64,000 nucleotides of DNA from Ditylenchus dipsaci (taxonomy: Eukaryota > Nematoda > Chromadorea > Rhabditida > Anguinidae), in NCBI GenBank assembly GCA_004194705.1, contig SADC01001280.1, forward strand, positions 124,001 through 188,000. The letters run 5' to 3'. Both the position numbers and the translations under genes were made by a program. The notes below the pieces were generated by a model. That model searched no databases, was not told the origin of the DNA, and saw only the letters and a program-made list of their open reading frames with translations. Of this stretch, positions 11,273 to 21,638 are shown in pieces (position 1 is the first letter of the stretch; every line of letters begins with the position of its first letter).

Positions 11273-11301
11273 GTTTACCTGAGAACATAGATATACTGCA
11301 A

Positions 11302-11693
11302 AGTGTCCCAAGAAATTTGATACACTTTGAAGTGCAACAACTTTTTTCTATAATTTCTTATTGAAAAATCTGGTTTTACTCAACCATCTGCAATGACAAT
11401 TTTTGGTGTATAATGTCGAAAACAAGATTTCTGCTTATTTCCCTGTGTGATTTGGGCCTTGTCCGTCCAGAGGCCATCCACAAACCAGGATCAAAAATAT
11501 GGAGAAGGGGGGGGGGTAGAGAGAGATAACCAAGTGATTTGGGTGAATTTAAGTGATCAAAAACCATGATTTTGACATAAAATACCAATAAAAATTTTAT
11601 TGCAAATAGAGTCGATCTGTAAAAAGAGGTTTTCAAACAACAGCGTATAAAAAATTTATGGAACTTCAAAATGTATCAAATTTTTTGGGACAG
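11302..11693. mobile_element. Palindromic element between SRPRB and bL33m
   Basis: Facing arms: GTCCCAAGAAATTTGATACA (left) and its near complement ending TTTTTTGGGAC (right), with ACTTTGAAGTGC next on the left. It contains a G-rich tract near 11505. Probably a Tc1/mariner-type MITE; the target duplication is uncertain. Confidence 0.55.
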
Positions 11694-11829
11694 CCTTTAC
11701 ATCAAACCACTAATTTGAATCAATCAGACGGTACCAGCTCAGAATATAAACAAAATGTATCAACTACATGGTTAAAGAAGATCTACGACATTTTATTTAT
11801 TCTATACATAGCACAGACGACAAAAACAT

Positions 11830-12271
11830 TTAAGAACTGATGTCGAATTTCTTTTTGAGATACCAATTCAATGCTGCCTTTCCTGAAAAAATTAAATTTA
11901 ATTAAATATACAAAAACATTAAAAACAATGATCCTAAATAAACCTTTGATACTATCGACTTCTCTGAACAACACCTCTCTACCAACTGAAAATTAATTCA
12001 CATTAAACAAAGACTATTTACGATTATTACAAATAAGTCTTACCAGCTGGATCAAAGAACACACCAGCAGATTTTTCGGCTGCCCTTTCACGAACCCATA
12101 CTCTTGTAGTACCTGAAAAGTTTTGTAAGTCCACGCAACTTCATCAATGGAAATTCCACAAAAGCAACCTGAGATAATGCTTGCTAATTGAACAACGACG
12201 TACCTACAAAAGCAAAACCACTTAAGTCATGGTTAAAACTACAAACCAACTTACTTAGATTTTGCTCCCAT
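11830..12271 (-). CDS. MRPL33: Mitochondrial ribosomal protein bL33m
   Basis: Small protein of the mitochondrial large ribosomal subunit. Five short exons join in perfect phase to 71 residues: 12271-12255 (only 17 bases), 12203-12169, 12112-12044, 11985-11944, 11882-11830. The protein begins MGAKSKYVVVQLASIISG and has the L33 pattern: a KSK start, a strand, TTRVWVRERAA, then FFDPAVGREVLFREVDSIK. The last corresponds to the YDPVVKQRVLFVEKKKI type of end. Length matches the family (about 65 residues). An acceptor-like CTCTCTTAG lies 7 bases before the start codon. The lack of any frame break contrasts with neighbours. No reading frame here exceeds 70 codons without splicing, so simple ORF searches miss it. 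Confidence 0.82.
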
Positions 12272-12462
12272 TCTAGATCTAAGAGAGTAGTTTTAAGAAA
12301 ATGCTAAAAATTTAATCTCGAAAATCCTTCACTAAGTGACTATTAAATAGAGTGACCAGATTTCCACTTTAAAGTTTCAATGAAAGTAGTTAAGCCCTTG
12401 AATTCGTACTTTTATTAGATCAGAAAGGCGAACATAGTACATAACACAAATCACAACTCATC

Positions 12463-12903
12463 CTAAGGCTTGGAACTAGTTTCTTTTCCGTGGCTTTGGC
12501 GCTGGTATTCATCTGAAATACAGATGATGATTCAATTCATATTCGAAAATGTCAACTGCCCACTAACCAAGCTTGTCGTAGTAGTCATCTTCCGAGAATG
12601 CATGTGGATCAAATATCTCCTTGGGAAAATTGCTGCCTTTTTCATCGATTTTGTATTTCTCGACCAAAAATTCATAAAGCGCTGGATTCTTGAAATGCTT
12701 GTTCTTCTTGATGGCCTCGTTCATGTCTTTCCCTTGAGCCTTTTTCTTGAAATACTCTGCAAAATTTCTCTAAAAATTAAACAAGGCTAAAGCATAATTT
12801 TTTTTAAAACTCCTTCAGTAAAATAACAAATATTTACCTCTCTATCAGGATCACAAACACCCGAAGAACTGGGCGACATTTTAGGCACTTCCTGGTCTTT
12901 CAT
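12463..12903 (-). CDS. Short SAP30-binding protein (HCNGP) paralogue
   Basis: Three exons, 12903-12838, 12769-12568 and 12512-12463, join in phase to 105 residues. The product keeps the HCNGP core: CDPDRERNFAEYFKKKAQG, MNEAIKKNKHFKNPALYEFL, then DEKGSNFPKEIFDPHAFSED and DDYYDKLDEYQRQ. It lacks the acidic N-terminal third and the basic KRKS tail of the full copy at 18838-21466. Splice positions match that copy, so it is a truncated duplicate. Family members bind SAP30 and act with spliceosomal RNA helicases; whether this short form is functional is not known. The reading frame is clean, and an acceptor-like CCAATCAG sits directly on the ATG. Confidence 0.8.
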
Positions 12904-12999
12904 CTGATTGGCACTATAGATCTTAAAAGCTGAGTTTAAACTTGAAACATAGCAAGTAAAGCCTTGACCACAATAGCACGCACTCAAAAACACGCTACA

Positions 13000-13220
13000 T
13001 TAGCATTCGAAAATAAGGCAACTATTAGCATTCGACTCACAATAAGGCTCAATTTCATCAAAGTTCACATTCTCAATAATGACTGACTGAGCCGGTGCCC
13101 AAGTAATCTAACTATTACAAAATAGTCTTTCCAGTAAGCTTCACCTCAATTTGAGGAGATTACCTTCAGACGGTCCTCGCGGTTAATTTTATTGGAAGAA
13201 TCAACTGAGCGTAATTTTCA
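13000..13220 (-). CDS. Possible PNUTS-like (PP1 regulator) fragment
   Basis: Two exon-like pieces, about 13220-13164 and 13107-13000, with GT...TTAG borders, join in phase as RSVDSSNKINREDRLK plus ITWAPAQSVIIENVNFDEIE, and stop at 13000. LKITWAP resembles the RVxF-type PP1-docking segment of PNUTS/PPP1R10, which also has the order K-x-V/I-T-W-x, then E and aromatic residues. The N-terminus is not found; the codon run is open only from about 13220. It may be a gene fragment duplicated with the SAP30BP copy just downstream. Confidence 0.3.
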
Positions 13221-13304
13221 AGGATGTGTTTTCGTGAATGCTGGAGGACTATACCGAAATATAACATAAAAAAGCTGACGCTACTGTCATATAACCCCAC
13301 CTCC

Positions 13305-14690
13305 TCACACAATGTTCTGTTTTAGCCACTTAGGCCTACTTAGGCTTAGGGTTAGGCCTTAGGCTTAGGGACCGAAAAAATGTCTTACGAACTACAAAAT
13401 GGCTGAAAAAATAAGCCTAAGTGGCTAAAACAGAACATAGGCAGAACGCTAAAAATGCGACAAAAGGGGCCAAACGCCTACGCACCATTTTTTCAGAAGT
13501 TAAAAAAAATCATAGAAAAAAGTGTCGCGAGTTGAGTGTCGCGACTCGCGAGCCGAGACTGTCACGAGTTGAGTGTCGTGAGTCAAAACTGTCGCGAGTT
13601 GATATTTTTCCCAAATAGACTTTTTTGGAGTGTCTAAAAACGATTTTTATACAATAATTTTGCCATAAAAGGACCAAAAAGCAATTTAAAAGAGATTATA
13701 GGCTGTATTGGGAGGGGAAGGGAATAATACAGGGGCCACTTTTTTATGGCTGCTTTACCATGTTTTTCAACTCGAGCCGTGGCAAAAATAGACTCTATAT
13801 GCCTTTTATGATCAAGTGTACTTCTCGGAATCATGTCTAAGGTAAGTGAGTGCGCGGGTGCGTATGCGTTCGGCCCCTTTTGTCGTATTTTTGGCGTTCT
13901 GCCCTATGTTCTGTTTTAGCCACTGAGGCTTTTTTTCAGCCATTTTGTAGGGTACATGTCAGTTCACTCCCTGATCAATTCACTCCCCAGATCAATTCAC
14001 TCCCTGATAAATTCACTCTCCAGATCAATTCACTCCCTGAAACAATTTTTATGGTTAGTACTTCGGGGGCGCAGAGGGCTTGGTGGCCGGTGCGTGACGA
14101 TTGATTCCATCGGCCGATTGATCCTATCCTATAAAAAGGACGATTGATGCCATCCAGTTAAAAAGGGACTATTGATCCCATAATTTGATATTTAAAATAG
14201 TTTGGTTCAGGGAATTTACAGGGAGTGGATTGATATGGGGAGTGAATTGATAAGGGGAGTGAATTAATACGGAGAGTGAATTGATACAGGGAGTGAATTG
14301 ACCGGGGAGTGAATTGACCGTGTCCCCATTTTGTAGTCCGTAAGACATTTTTTCGTCACGGCTAACATGCGCTGACCTATCCTGAGCCTAAGCCTAAGTT
14401 AAAAAATAAGGCCTAAGTGGCTAAAACAGAACATAGGGCAGAACGCCGAAAATGCGACGAAAGGGGCCAAGCGCCCCTAGCCAGTGCACTCATCTCTAAC
14501 TCTCAAGCCTCCTGCGCTCCCTTCCTGCGCCCAGGAGGCTTGGAGTTTAGATGCGCCCACCCACATACCTTAGACACAAATCACTCGAAAGTGACTCTGG
14601 ATGCATGAAAAAACATGCATACCAGAGTTATTTATGCGGTAGGCCCCAGTATTTAAAACTATGTTCAACATCTTTGTTTTTTTACCGAAG
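13305..14690. repeat. Block of the GTTCTGTTTTAGCCAC interspersed repeat
   Basis: Hairpin 13312-13438 (arms GTTCTGTTTTAGCCACTTAG and complement), then a second pair of arms at 13905-13930 and 14407-14440. The part 14450-14690 recurs, with changes, at 22690-22890, 24425-24640 and 57060-57310. Each copy has two built-in hairpins: one around ACTCTGG...CCAGAGT with ATGCATG, and one of GC-rich CCTGCGC arms. Foldback element 3 is inserted at 13950-14326. No gene is visible, and none in the following 14690-15040. Confidence 0.65.
13950..14326. mobile_element. Foldback element 3 (Mutator-like), 9-base TSD
   Basis: Ends are inverted arrays of GATCAATTCACTCCC units (left) and GGGGAGTGAATTGA (right). 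Tips GGGTACATGTCAGTTCACTC and GGGACACGGTCAATTCACTC (complement). CATTTTGTA is duplicated exactly at 13941-13949 and 14327-14335. A truncated relative is present at 57385-57420. Confidence 0.75.
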
Positions 14691-15039
14691 AGCATTTCCC
14701 TTCGTTTTACAAGGCCGGGCAGGCGGTATGTTACAGTAGTGCCAAAAAGCTAAAAAAAAATCCACGATTTCTATTACTTTCTTGAAATGGTTAATATATT
14801 GTTAAATTAGAGTGAGCTACGTAAATGTTTATTTAATATTTTTTCTACTATTTTTTTTGTCGGATGCAAAGTCGTTTTGGTCAAGCTCGCCATCATTCTT
14901 TCGAACGTAGAAGTGGAGTTTAGTTTATTAGAAGTCGAGGAAAAACTATTGCTGAAGTAAAAATTTGTGATCCCGCTAGAGTGACCGGGGTCGGGATTTT
15001 TCGAAATCTGGCCGGGGCTAAACTCATCGATCGAGGTTT

Positions 15040-15490
15040 GGTGAACAATGAGGTTCTATCAAGCTTATTAACATACGACTGCGCTCACAATTCTGATAGA
15101 AGTAGTTTAGCATGGATGGAGACTTGTTCAAAAATATCAGCATTTCTGCCCTGTTTGGGTCCAAGTTAGATCTTCTGTAGTCGTACATGTCTCTTGCCAC
15201 CGAGAATAGCTGCTCGCTTGCCACGGTTGTAGTCGGAAGAGATAGATAACGTCGGGCAAGCTTCGCCAGTGATGGGTAGTAATCTTCATTGATCTCAAAT
15301 AGCTCCCGTTTTTTGGCCTACTTCTTATTGCCAAAGCTTCTTGCGTGGGTGAAGAGAACCTTTGTACTTCCATCGCTTCGTTGAATGACCTTCACACACT
15401 CCTTGCGCTTAACTTCAGTGGTGTAGGTCTTCTCAAAGAGATCAATTCCCCAGACTGCGCTAATCTCAAAAGGTTCCCTACGTTGGTAAC
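15040..15490 (-). pseudogene. hAT transposase remnant: BED finger next to dimerisation domain
   Basis: Minus-strand 15480-15345 reads a BED-finger-like piece (EISAVWGIDLFEKTYTTE, then KVIQRSDGSTKVLFTHARSF), in which the second Cys of the first pair is Val. After a stop at about 15320 the hAT C-terminal dimerisation domain follows: [47 protein letters not shown]. The catalytic middle of several hundred residues is absent, so this is an internally deleted, dead copy. Confidence 0.7.
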
Positions 15491-15603
15491 TGAAAGACTA
15501 GAGAAGGTTGAAGAAAAATGGTTCAATAGTCTAGTCTATAAAACATGGTTCAATTTAGAGACGTTCGTCTAAAGAGAAAACTTCGAATACCAAATCAAAT
15601 AAT

Positions 15604-15868
15604 GGCTCTCTCCTGTTATATCCAAAACTGTTACATCTAAAAATGGTTCTAGTTTTATCCGGTTCTCGCCAAAAGTTCCAGCACGGTTCTAGCTTTTCAT
15701 TTTAAATTTTGTTATTTTCCATATAGTATTAGAGGGAAAGCCTGAAGTATTGTATCATAAATAAATTGAACTTGAAAGGCTAAAACCTTGCTGGAACTTT
15801 CGGCGAGAACCTGATAAAACTAGAACCATTTTTAGATGTAACAGTTTTGGATATAACAGGAGAGAGCC
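15604..15868. mobile_element. Hairpin MITE with exact 8-base TSD
   Basis: Nearly perfect inverted arms of over 50 bases starting GGCTCTCTCCTGTTATATCC. CAAATAAT is duplicated at 15596-15603 and 15869-15876. An 8-base duplication fits hAT or, with a GG tip, Merlin-like elements. Confidence 0.7.
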
Positions 15869-15876
15869 CAAATAAT

Positions 15877-16540
15877 TTAGACTGAATTACCTTTTTCAAA
15901 GCGCGCTCATTCAAGAACTGATTTTAATTTTAAAACGGGTCGGGTTATTAAAATATTGAGTTCGAGGCCCCGAAATTAAGCCGGGGCACCGCTTCCATCT
16001 CTATTAAAAATGTCAAAGTCGAAAAATATCAAGACAATAATGCCTGCACGTGCAAAAAAATATGCTACCATTAAAACAGATTTACGCTATAGTTACAGCA
16101 ATCTTAAACATAAAACTGGATGAAATTGTGGAATAACACAAACAAGAAATAGCTAAATAGATTTAGTAAAGAGAAAACTGCAAGTTGGCGTTTTGTTTCA
16201 AATTAAAAATATTTTGATTCTTTAAATTTTTAGTTCAAGGGAACCACAAGAAGTATGTTTTTACTCTGTGAAGAAAATTTAGTCGTATTGAATAGCTATG
16301 TAAGACTTCAAATTGAATATGTTAAGAATGTGTGTTTTGTCATTTTTAAGACTTCAAGGGGCATGTCCGTGCATTTCGAAAAAACGATAAGACAAATATT
16401 TGTCAAACCGTACTTGTTTTCACTTGTTTAATAATATAATACACTTAAGTGGTACATTGTTTTGAGAGAGCACTACCTATGTTTTGCTTAGATTCCAGAA
16501 GGTCGGAAATAGGTGAAAATTACCTATTTTTAGCAGCTGT
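15877..16540. other. AT-rich stretch without recognisable feature
   Basis: I see no open coding stretch, repeat structure or splice-site pattern of note here. A GGGGCATGTCCGTGC segment at about 16355 resembles the ends of the hairpin element at 40556. Confidence 0.4.
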
Positions 16541-16584
16541 CTCACCCGTCCTAATCCCTCTTCTTTCCGGAAATTTTTTGGGCT

Positions 16585-16760
16585 GAAATATGCCTTGAAA
16601 AAGCTGAAATGTGCCACGAATTTTTTTTTTCGGGTTCAAGCTTTTCGTTGCACACTTCAGCGTTTTCGAGGCATATTTCAGCCTTTTTGGCCAGTTTTTC
16701 TTGGCATATTTCAGCTTTTTCGTGGCAGAAATATTTTTTTCGTGGCATATTTCAGCCTCT
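16585..16760. repeat. Tandem GGCATATTTCAGC repeat
   Basis: About six copies, in both orientations, of a 25-30-base unit built on TTTTTCGTGGCATATTTCAGC; a further copy lies near 17065. Reading frames here are produced by the repeat. Confidence 0.6.
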
Positions 16761-16776
16761 TCGCAAACCAAATCAG

Positions 16777-16929
16777 TAGGGTTGTCGAGCCGAAGGCTCG
16801 AAATCGAACTTTCGGCTCGAAAGTTCGATTTTTTTCGAGCTTCGAGCCGAGCAGAAGGCTCGAAATTTTCGATCTTCGAACTTCGAGCCGAGCCGAAGGC
16901 TCGAAAATTTCGAAGGCTCGACAACCCTA
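16777..16929. mobile_element. hAT-type MITE with exact 8-base TSD
   Basis: Tips TAGGGTTGTCGAGCC, an interior of GGCTCGAA/TTCGAGCC words, and CAAATCAG duplicated at 16769-16776 and 16930-16937. The TAGGGTTG tip is shared with the larger hAT element at 23045-24014. It is 153 bases long. A separate 70-base hairpin (GTTTGTGAAATTACGGGTTT arms) lies at 16966-17035. Confidence 0.8.
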
Positions 16930-17262
16930 CAAATCAGTTTAAGCCATGTTGTTTGTGAAATTACGGGTTTTTGAAACTGCCGTTTGTGAAAAAGCAGATT
17001 TTTAAAAGGCATCAAACGGCAGTTTCAAAAACCCGTAATAAATTTATTTGGTTGGCTGAAAACCTGAAATATGCCACGAAAAAGCGAAATTGATATTTTG
17101 TCTTGATTTTTTTAAATGTTTTTTGGTATCGTGTAGCCCCAGAATATTAGCTTTCCAACAAGCTATCAAACTCCATCGTTTTATTTCAAACCAAGAACCA
17201 CCAAAGGGATTGGGAAGGAATGCAGCTGTGCCAGCACGAAATGTGATCACTAGTTGGACTTA

Positions 17263-17689
17263 CAGTCGACGCTCCCAATAACATACACCCCAAAAGTTCG
17301 TTCCCGCCTAGGGTCCGACACTTTTTTTAGCCCCATTTTTTCAATTTTTTTCCATTTCTGTTTTTACAGTCTGGTCGCAAATATCGCAAGGATTCCGATT
17401 TTGCCGATCATTTTTGCAGAAAACAATGATTTTGACATTTAAAAAGCAAAAACTCCCATTAACATACACCGAAATCCAAAACAGGTTTATGTTAATGGGA
17501 GTTTTTGCTTCTTAAATGTCAAAATCATTGTTTTCTGCAAAAATGATCGGCAAAATCGGAATCCTTGCGATATTTGCGACCAGACTGTCAAAACAGAAAT
17601 GGAAAAAAATTTTAAAAATGAGGCTAAAAAAGTGTCGGACCCTAGGCGGGAACGAACTTTTGGGTGTATGTTATTGGGAGCGTCGACTG
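17263..17689. mobile_element. Pogo/Tigger-like MITE
   Basis: Tips CAGTCGACGCTCCCAATAAC on both ends, TA duplicated. Inside each tip are ACATACACCC, AAAGTTCGTTCCCGCCTAGG and GTCCGACACTTTTTTAGC in that order. The last two modules recur in the elements at 24889-26597 and 61846-62272, whose tips differ. Confidence 0.8.
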
Positions 17690-18359
17690 TATTGAATTTG
17701 TTGAATAAATTTGTTGATTTTAAGGCATAGTTAGGAAAGAGGTATCTCTGCCTAGTTTAGGCAAATCCAGCCAATATTATTTTTTAAACAAAATCCGATA
17801 CTCTGAGCTTTCAAATAAATGGCCGATCAAGAATTTTGGACGTAAATAAAAAAAGATATGGCCAAAACAAATGTGTCTAAAAAGTTTGATCACCCTGGAT
17901 GATTATACCGTATTTTCTCAAATCAATCGAACCCTTTAATGAACTGACCCCTGGAGATAGATTGAAAAATAAACAGACCGTTAGTTTAATTGAAGAGGCA
18001 AACCAGCGCGTTAAATTGCAAATAAAAGCGTGGACCAGTAATTCGGTAACCAGTCAAACGGTAAGTACTGAAAAACTCATCAGACACACACATTCTGGCA
18101 GTAAGTAAAAAGAGCACTCCTGTTAAAAATAGCACTTTGTAAAAATTTTCGTGTGTGAAGGTACATTTTTTTGGTTTATTATGCCACCTATAAATCTGAG
18201 GAAATGGTATGAGCTCTTTTCAACCCTACAACACCTACGTTGACCACAAAACGGTAATACTATTCTTGTAAACATCGATTTATCATAGGACAAGTTTGTA
18301 ACTAAAGTCAAAAACATTGCAAAGTCGTGTTTCTATCATTATTGTTCCTATTTCGACTA

Positions 18360-18758
18360 CAGAGTGGCCCAAAAAACCAGCCACTAACCTGAAATTTTTT
18401 TAATTTTGCAATTTTTCGTGCCGAATTTATTTATTAGTTTTTTTATTCTGTTCTTTTAATGTTATTTTAATGGATAACAAGGATGGAAGGTTGCAGTCTT
18501 AGGTCACAAGGTCAGTCTCATGGCAAGCGCGCATATGGGAATCAACCACGTAGTGGTTAGCCCTGTGCAGCAAGCCATGTTAATCTCATGTCAAGAGAGC
18601 TATACCTAGGGCTACGGTACAATGAGAGGACTCGGTATAGGCCTCTCCACTGTTATTTCAACATCCTTGATTACACCAAAAAAAGCATTTATTTTAGCCG
18701 GTGTGCGGAAGCCCTTGATCAAAATTTTTAGATTATTCATTTTTTGGGGGCCACCATG
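18360..18758. mobile_element. Tc1/mariner-like MITE
   Basis: Tips CAGAGTGGCCCAAAAAACC and CATGGTGGCCCCCAAAAAAT (complement), TA on both sides. The tip resembles that of 5661-6442. Inside, 18530-18640 is less AT-rich than its surroundings, with a small ACCACGTAGTGGT palindrome. The stretch 17690-18360 before it holds nothing I recognise. Confidence 0.5.
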
Positions 18759-18837
18759 TATATTCAAATTGTTTTCAATGCAATCAAAACATGATTTTAA
18801 TAACTTTATAACAATAATCAAACGGCATTATCTAGTA

Positions 18838-21466
18838 CTAGTTATTTCCAAAGCGAGACTTTCTTTGCTTGGAATCATTGCTGACCACATTATGGCTGGA
18901 AGAATGTGACTTTTTCGACTCTCCGCTCGTAATCTTCTCTTGCAGTTGCCTTTGATGTTCACCTAATATTTTATATTTAGCGTTTAAAATTTCTGAAATC
19001 TTCTCACTTAGAGCATCGAAGTAGTCAGACTTCTGGAAACTATGAGGATCATAGACGTGTTTGGCGAAATTGCTACCTTTCTCATCTATTTTGAACTTTT
19101 CCACCAGAAATTCATAAATGGCGGGGTTTTTGAAATGCTTGTTCTTCTTAATGGTGTCGTTCATTGGCATTCCTCTGGCTTTCTTGTCAAAAAAATCAGC
19201 GAATCGGCTCTAAAAAAACAAATTTTACATTATTGTGAAGATAGAAAATTTGTTTGATGCAGAATTGAACGAGCTTTAAAAAATACAAGTTTATAAATAC
19301 AAGTGTACTCGAGTTATTGCAATTAAAAGTTATTTTTGAAAAAGAATAGCGTCATTTTTTATTTAAACTTCAAGGTTTATGCATTGTAACAGAAAAAAAC
19401 TTTTTCCCACATTTAAAAGTTTTAGCAATGAAACTGGGCTACCTGTCAAACAACCTATGGTCAAATTGCCGGCGGTTAAAATTTTTGAAAAAAATTAAAA
19501 TATATGTAAATGCAAACTAAAAGTGACTCAAAAATATCTTTGTAAAAGAGCTGTCATTAGAAATCTAAAATTAGAAATTTTCTTTTGGTGTTTTTCTTCT
19601 TTTTATTTTCTTCTTCTTTTAGTCGTCACGTCAATTTTAAAAAACTTAATAAAACAGATGTCAAGATAAACCTCAATCCCTGGGTCACATGCCCCAGGCG
19701 GTGATGGAGGAAAGGTGACAGTCCTTGCAACAGGCTTCATTTCTTCTCCCCCTGAGTCCACATGTTCACTGGACTTGGGAGTGCCGGGATCAGTATCGTC
19801 CCCAAGTGCCTAAATACGCCGTTCATAATTTTCACAGTGAAATGTTATTAAAAAAGACTTGCTCTAAATTTTAATGCATTCAAACCCTCTTCTACAGCCA
19901 TGTCCACATCATCTTCATCTGGTGAACGGTCAACCGACTTATCGTTGTTGTCGTGGAGGGACGTCTGGGTGGAGGAGGGCAATCGGAATCCATTATGGAA
20001 GCTGAGGTAGTAGATGGCTGTTCATGGGTTTCAAAATCTGGGAAAAATAGTAAATATATGTGTATGATCGTGAATCTGACCTTCATCAAAGTCATCTATC
20101 ACATCACTGTAAGCTAGCAAAGAACTATGGCTGTGTGATATGATCATACTAGAAGATTGTTTGGGAACAGACGATACAGTTATTGTTGTAGAAGAGGTCT
20201 TAAGGATAGAGTTGAGTCTTTCGATTCCCTCTTTAGCACTTTGCTGATCTTCATTAACTGCAAAAAATAAAATATCGTCATAAAGAAGAAAATAACTGAA
20301 ACAAATGAAAAACTAAATTTTCATCTGCAGTTTAAACACAATTTATAAATATACCGGGATACTAATTCCATCCGAAATAATTTCTAATTCTTGATCACAA
20401 AATTGGTAAAATACCAAGCCGTCATCTTTCTAAACGTTGACTTATAAAAATGACCAATTTTTTTTATTGTTTAAATAATTTTAATTTTTTTGAACAAATC
20501 TTGATTCAGGATCAGTACAAATATAAATTTCAAAGGGTATAAAGGAATTCGGCAGCGAAAACTCGTAGTCTTGTAGCAAAGCGACTAGAAGTGTTTTTCA
20601 TTTCATGTACCAAACAAATTGCTTTTTGATTCTGAGTCGATCGTTAAAAACCGTTCTTGGAAAAACACGTTCTACAAAAATTTATGTCTAAAAGAAAACT
20701 TCTAAAGTTATTGACTTACCCTGTATCCAAAGCAAATTCGAGTAAGTCCGAGTTTTTTTTGCGAGACCGGATTGAACCATAGTCAATTTGCTGCAAATTT
20801 ACGAGTATTCGTTATGCCCATTTCTAATATTTTTATGACAAGGGAGGGACCCTGACTGTGACCTGGAGTTTTTTCGTATTCTTGTAGAGCCTGCCCAAAT
20901 CCCATGTGAATTCGGCTCCCCACATCTGAAATTCAATAAATTTTTTAGGAATGACCCAACGCCCAAGGGTCAGCTATGAAAACAATGATAGGGGTATGAG
21001 GGGTTTTTTTGAACTTAGAGTGACTTTTCTACCACATTTTGTGTACCTTCAGAGCTCAGGAGCCAAATTTGTCAGGAACTTGGCATGCTCTACAAGAATA
21101 CGCAGAAAAAAATTTGTCATCGAAATTCCCCAAGTCACAGTCGGGGTCCCTCCCTTGTGAGTAACAAACTTTTCGCAAATTTCTGTTAACAATTCTTTTA
21201 GTTTATAAAAGTTTTTATAAATGGTCAACTAGTACCAGTGATGCACGTAAAACAAGTAGTGCACAATGCTGTAAAATTATTTTAAAGCGAATTTTTTTGT
21301 CGTCGAGATGCCATCCCATTGCAAAACCCCGACTTAATGCCTCGTTTCTCTCTCTAATAGTTTTTTAATTGACCTGAAAAATACCTTTCGATATAGTAGG
21401 ACTGGATTGTTCCATCTCTTCTTCATCACTATCAGGTCCATAGTCAACAAGGTTGAGATTGTTCAT
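18838..21466 (-). CDS. SAP30BP: SAP30-binding protein (HCNGP family)
   Basis: Nuclear co-regulator and splicing cofactor. Exons: 21466-21385, 20257-20081, 20037-19886, 19809-19672, 19209-19008, 18962-18838. It starts MNNLNLVDYGPDSDEEEME and has a Ser/Thr and acidic N-terminal region, then VTFPPSPPGACDPGIE (family: PPEPPGRC), SRFADFFDKKARG, MNDTIKKNKHFKNPAIYEFL, VYDPHSFQKSDYFDAL, and a tail KQRKSRFGNN like KRKSKW of the human protein. The last intron (19007-18963, 45 bases) has no stop and keeps frame, so read-through would be silent. Exon 19886-20037 is broken: near 19958-19960 (a G run on plus) one base seems missing, and the next junction needs compensation. Intron 21384-20258 holds a palindromic element. 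It starts 172 bases from the divergent TMEM161. Confidence 0.85.
20838..21158. mobile_element. Palindromic element in a SAP30BP intron
   Basis: Inverted arms ACAAGGGAGGGACCCTGACT and complement, continuing through TTCTTGTAGAGCCTGCC on the left and GCATGCTCTACAAGAA on the right. Flanks do not show a clear duplication. Confidence 0.55.
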
Positions 21467-21638
21467 GGCGTAAAGCTAAAGTGTGAGTTTGACAGAGTAG
21501 AAAAGTTTCAACATAATGAATTTTTTTTGTGCTATCAATGCCAAAACATTTAAATTGGAATAAATTTATGTGTAAAAAAATAATTTTATAAACCGAAAAT
21601 TTAGAGTTAAGAATAAAGCAAAAATATTGCTAGAATCT

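Noticed and set aside
16520..16958. Several reading frames of 65-134 codons on both strands
   Set aside because: They are produced by the GGCATATTTCAGC tandem repeat and the GGCTCGAA-rich hAT MITE.
18530..18640. A structured non-coding RNA gene in the less AT-rich segment with TAGTGGTTAGC
   Set aside because: The A-box-like motif has no B-box at the right distance, and the segment lies inside a mariner-like MITE.
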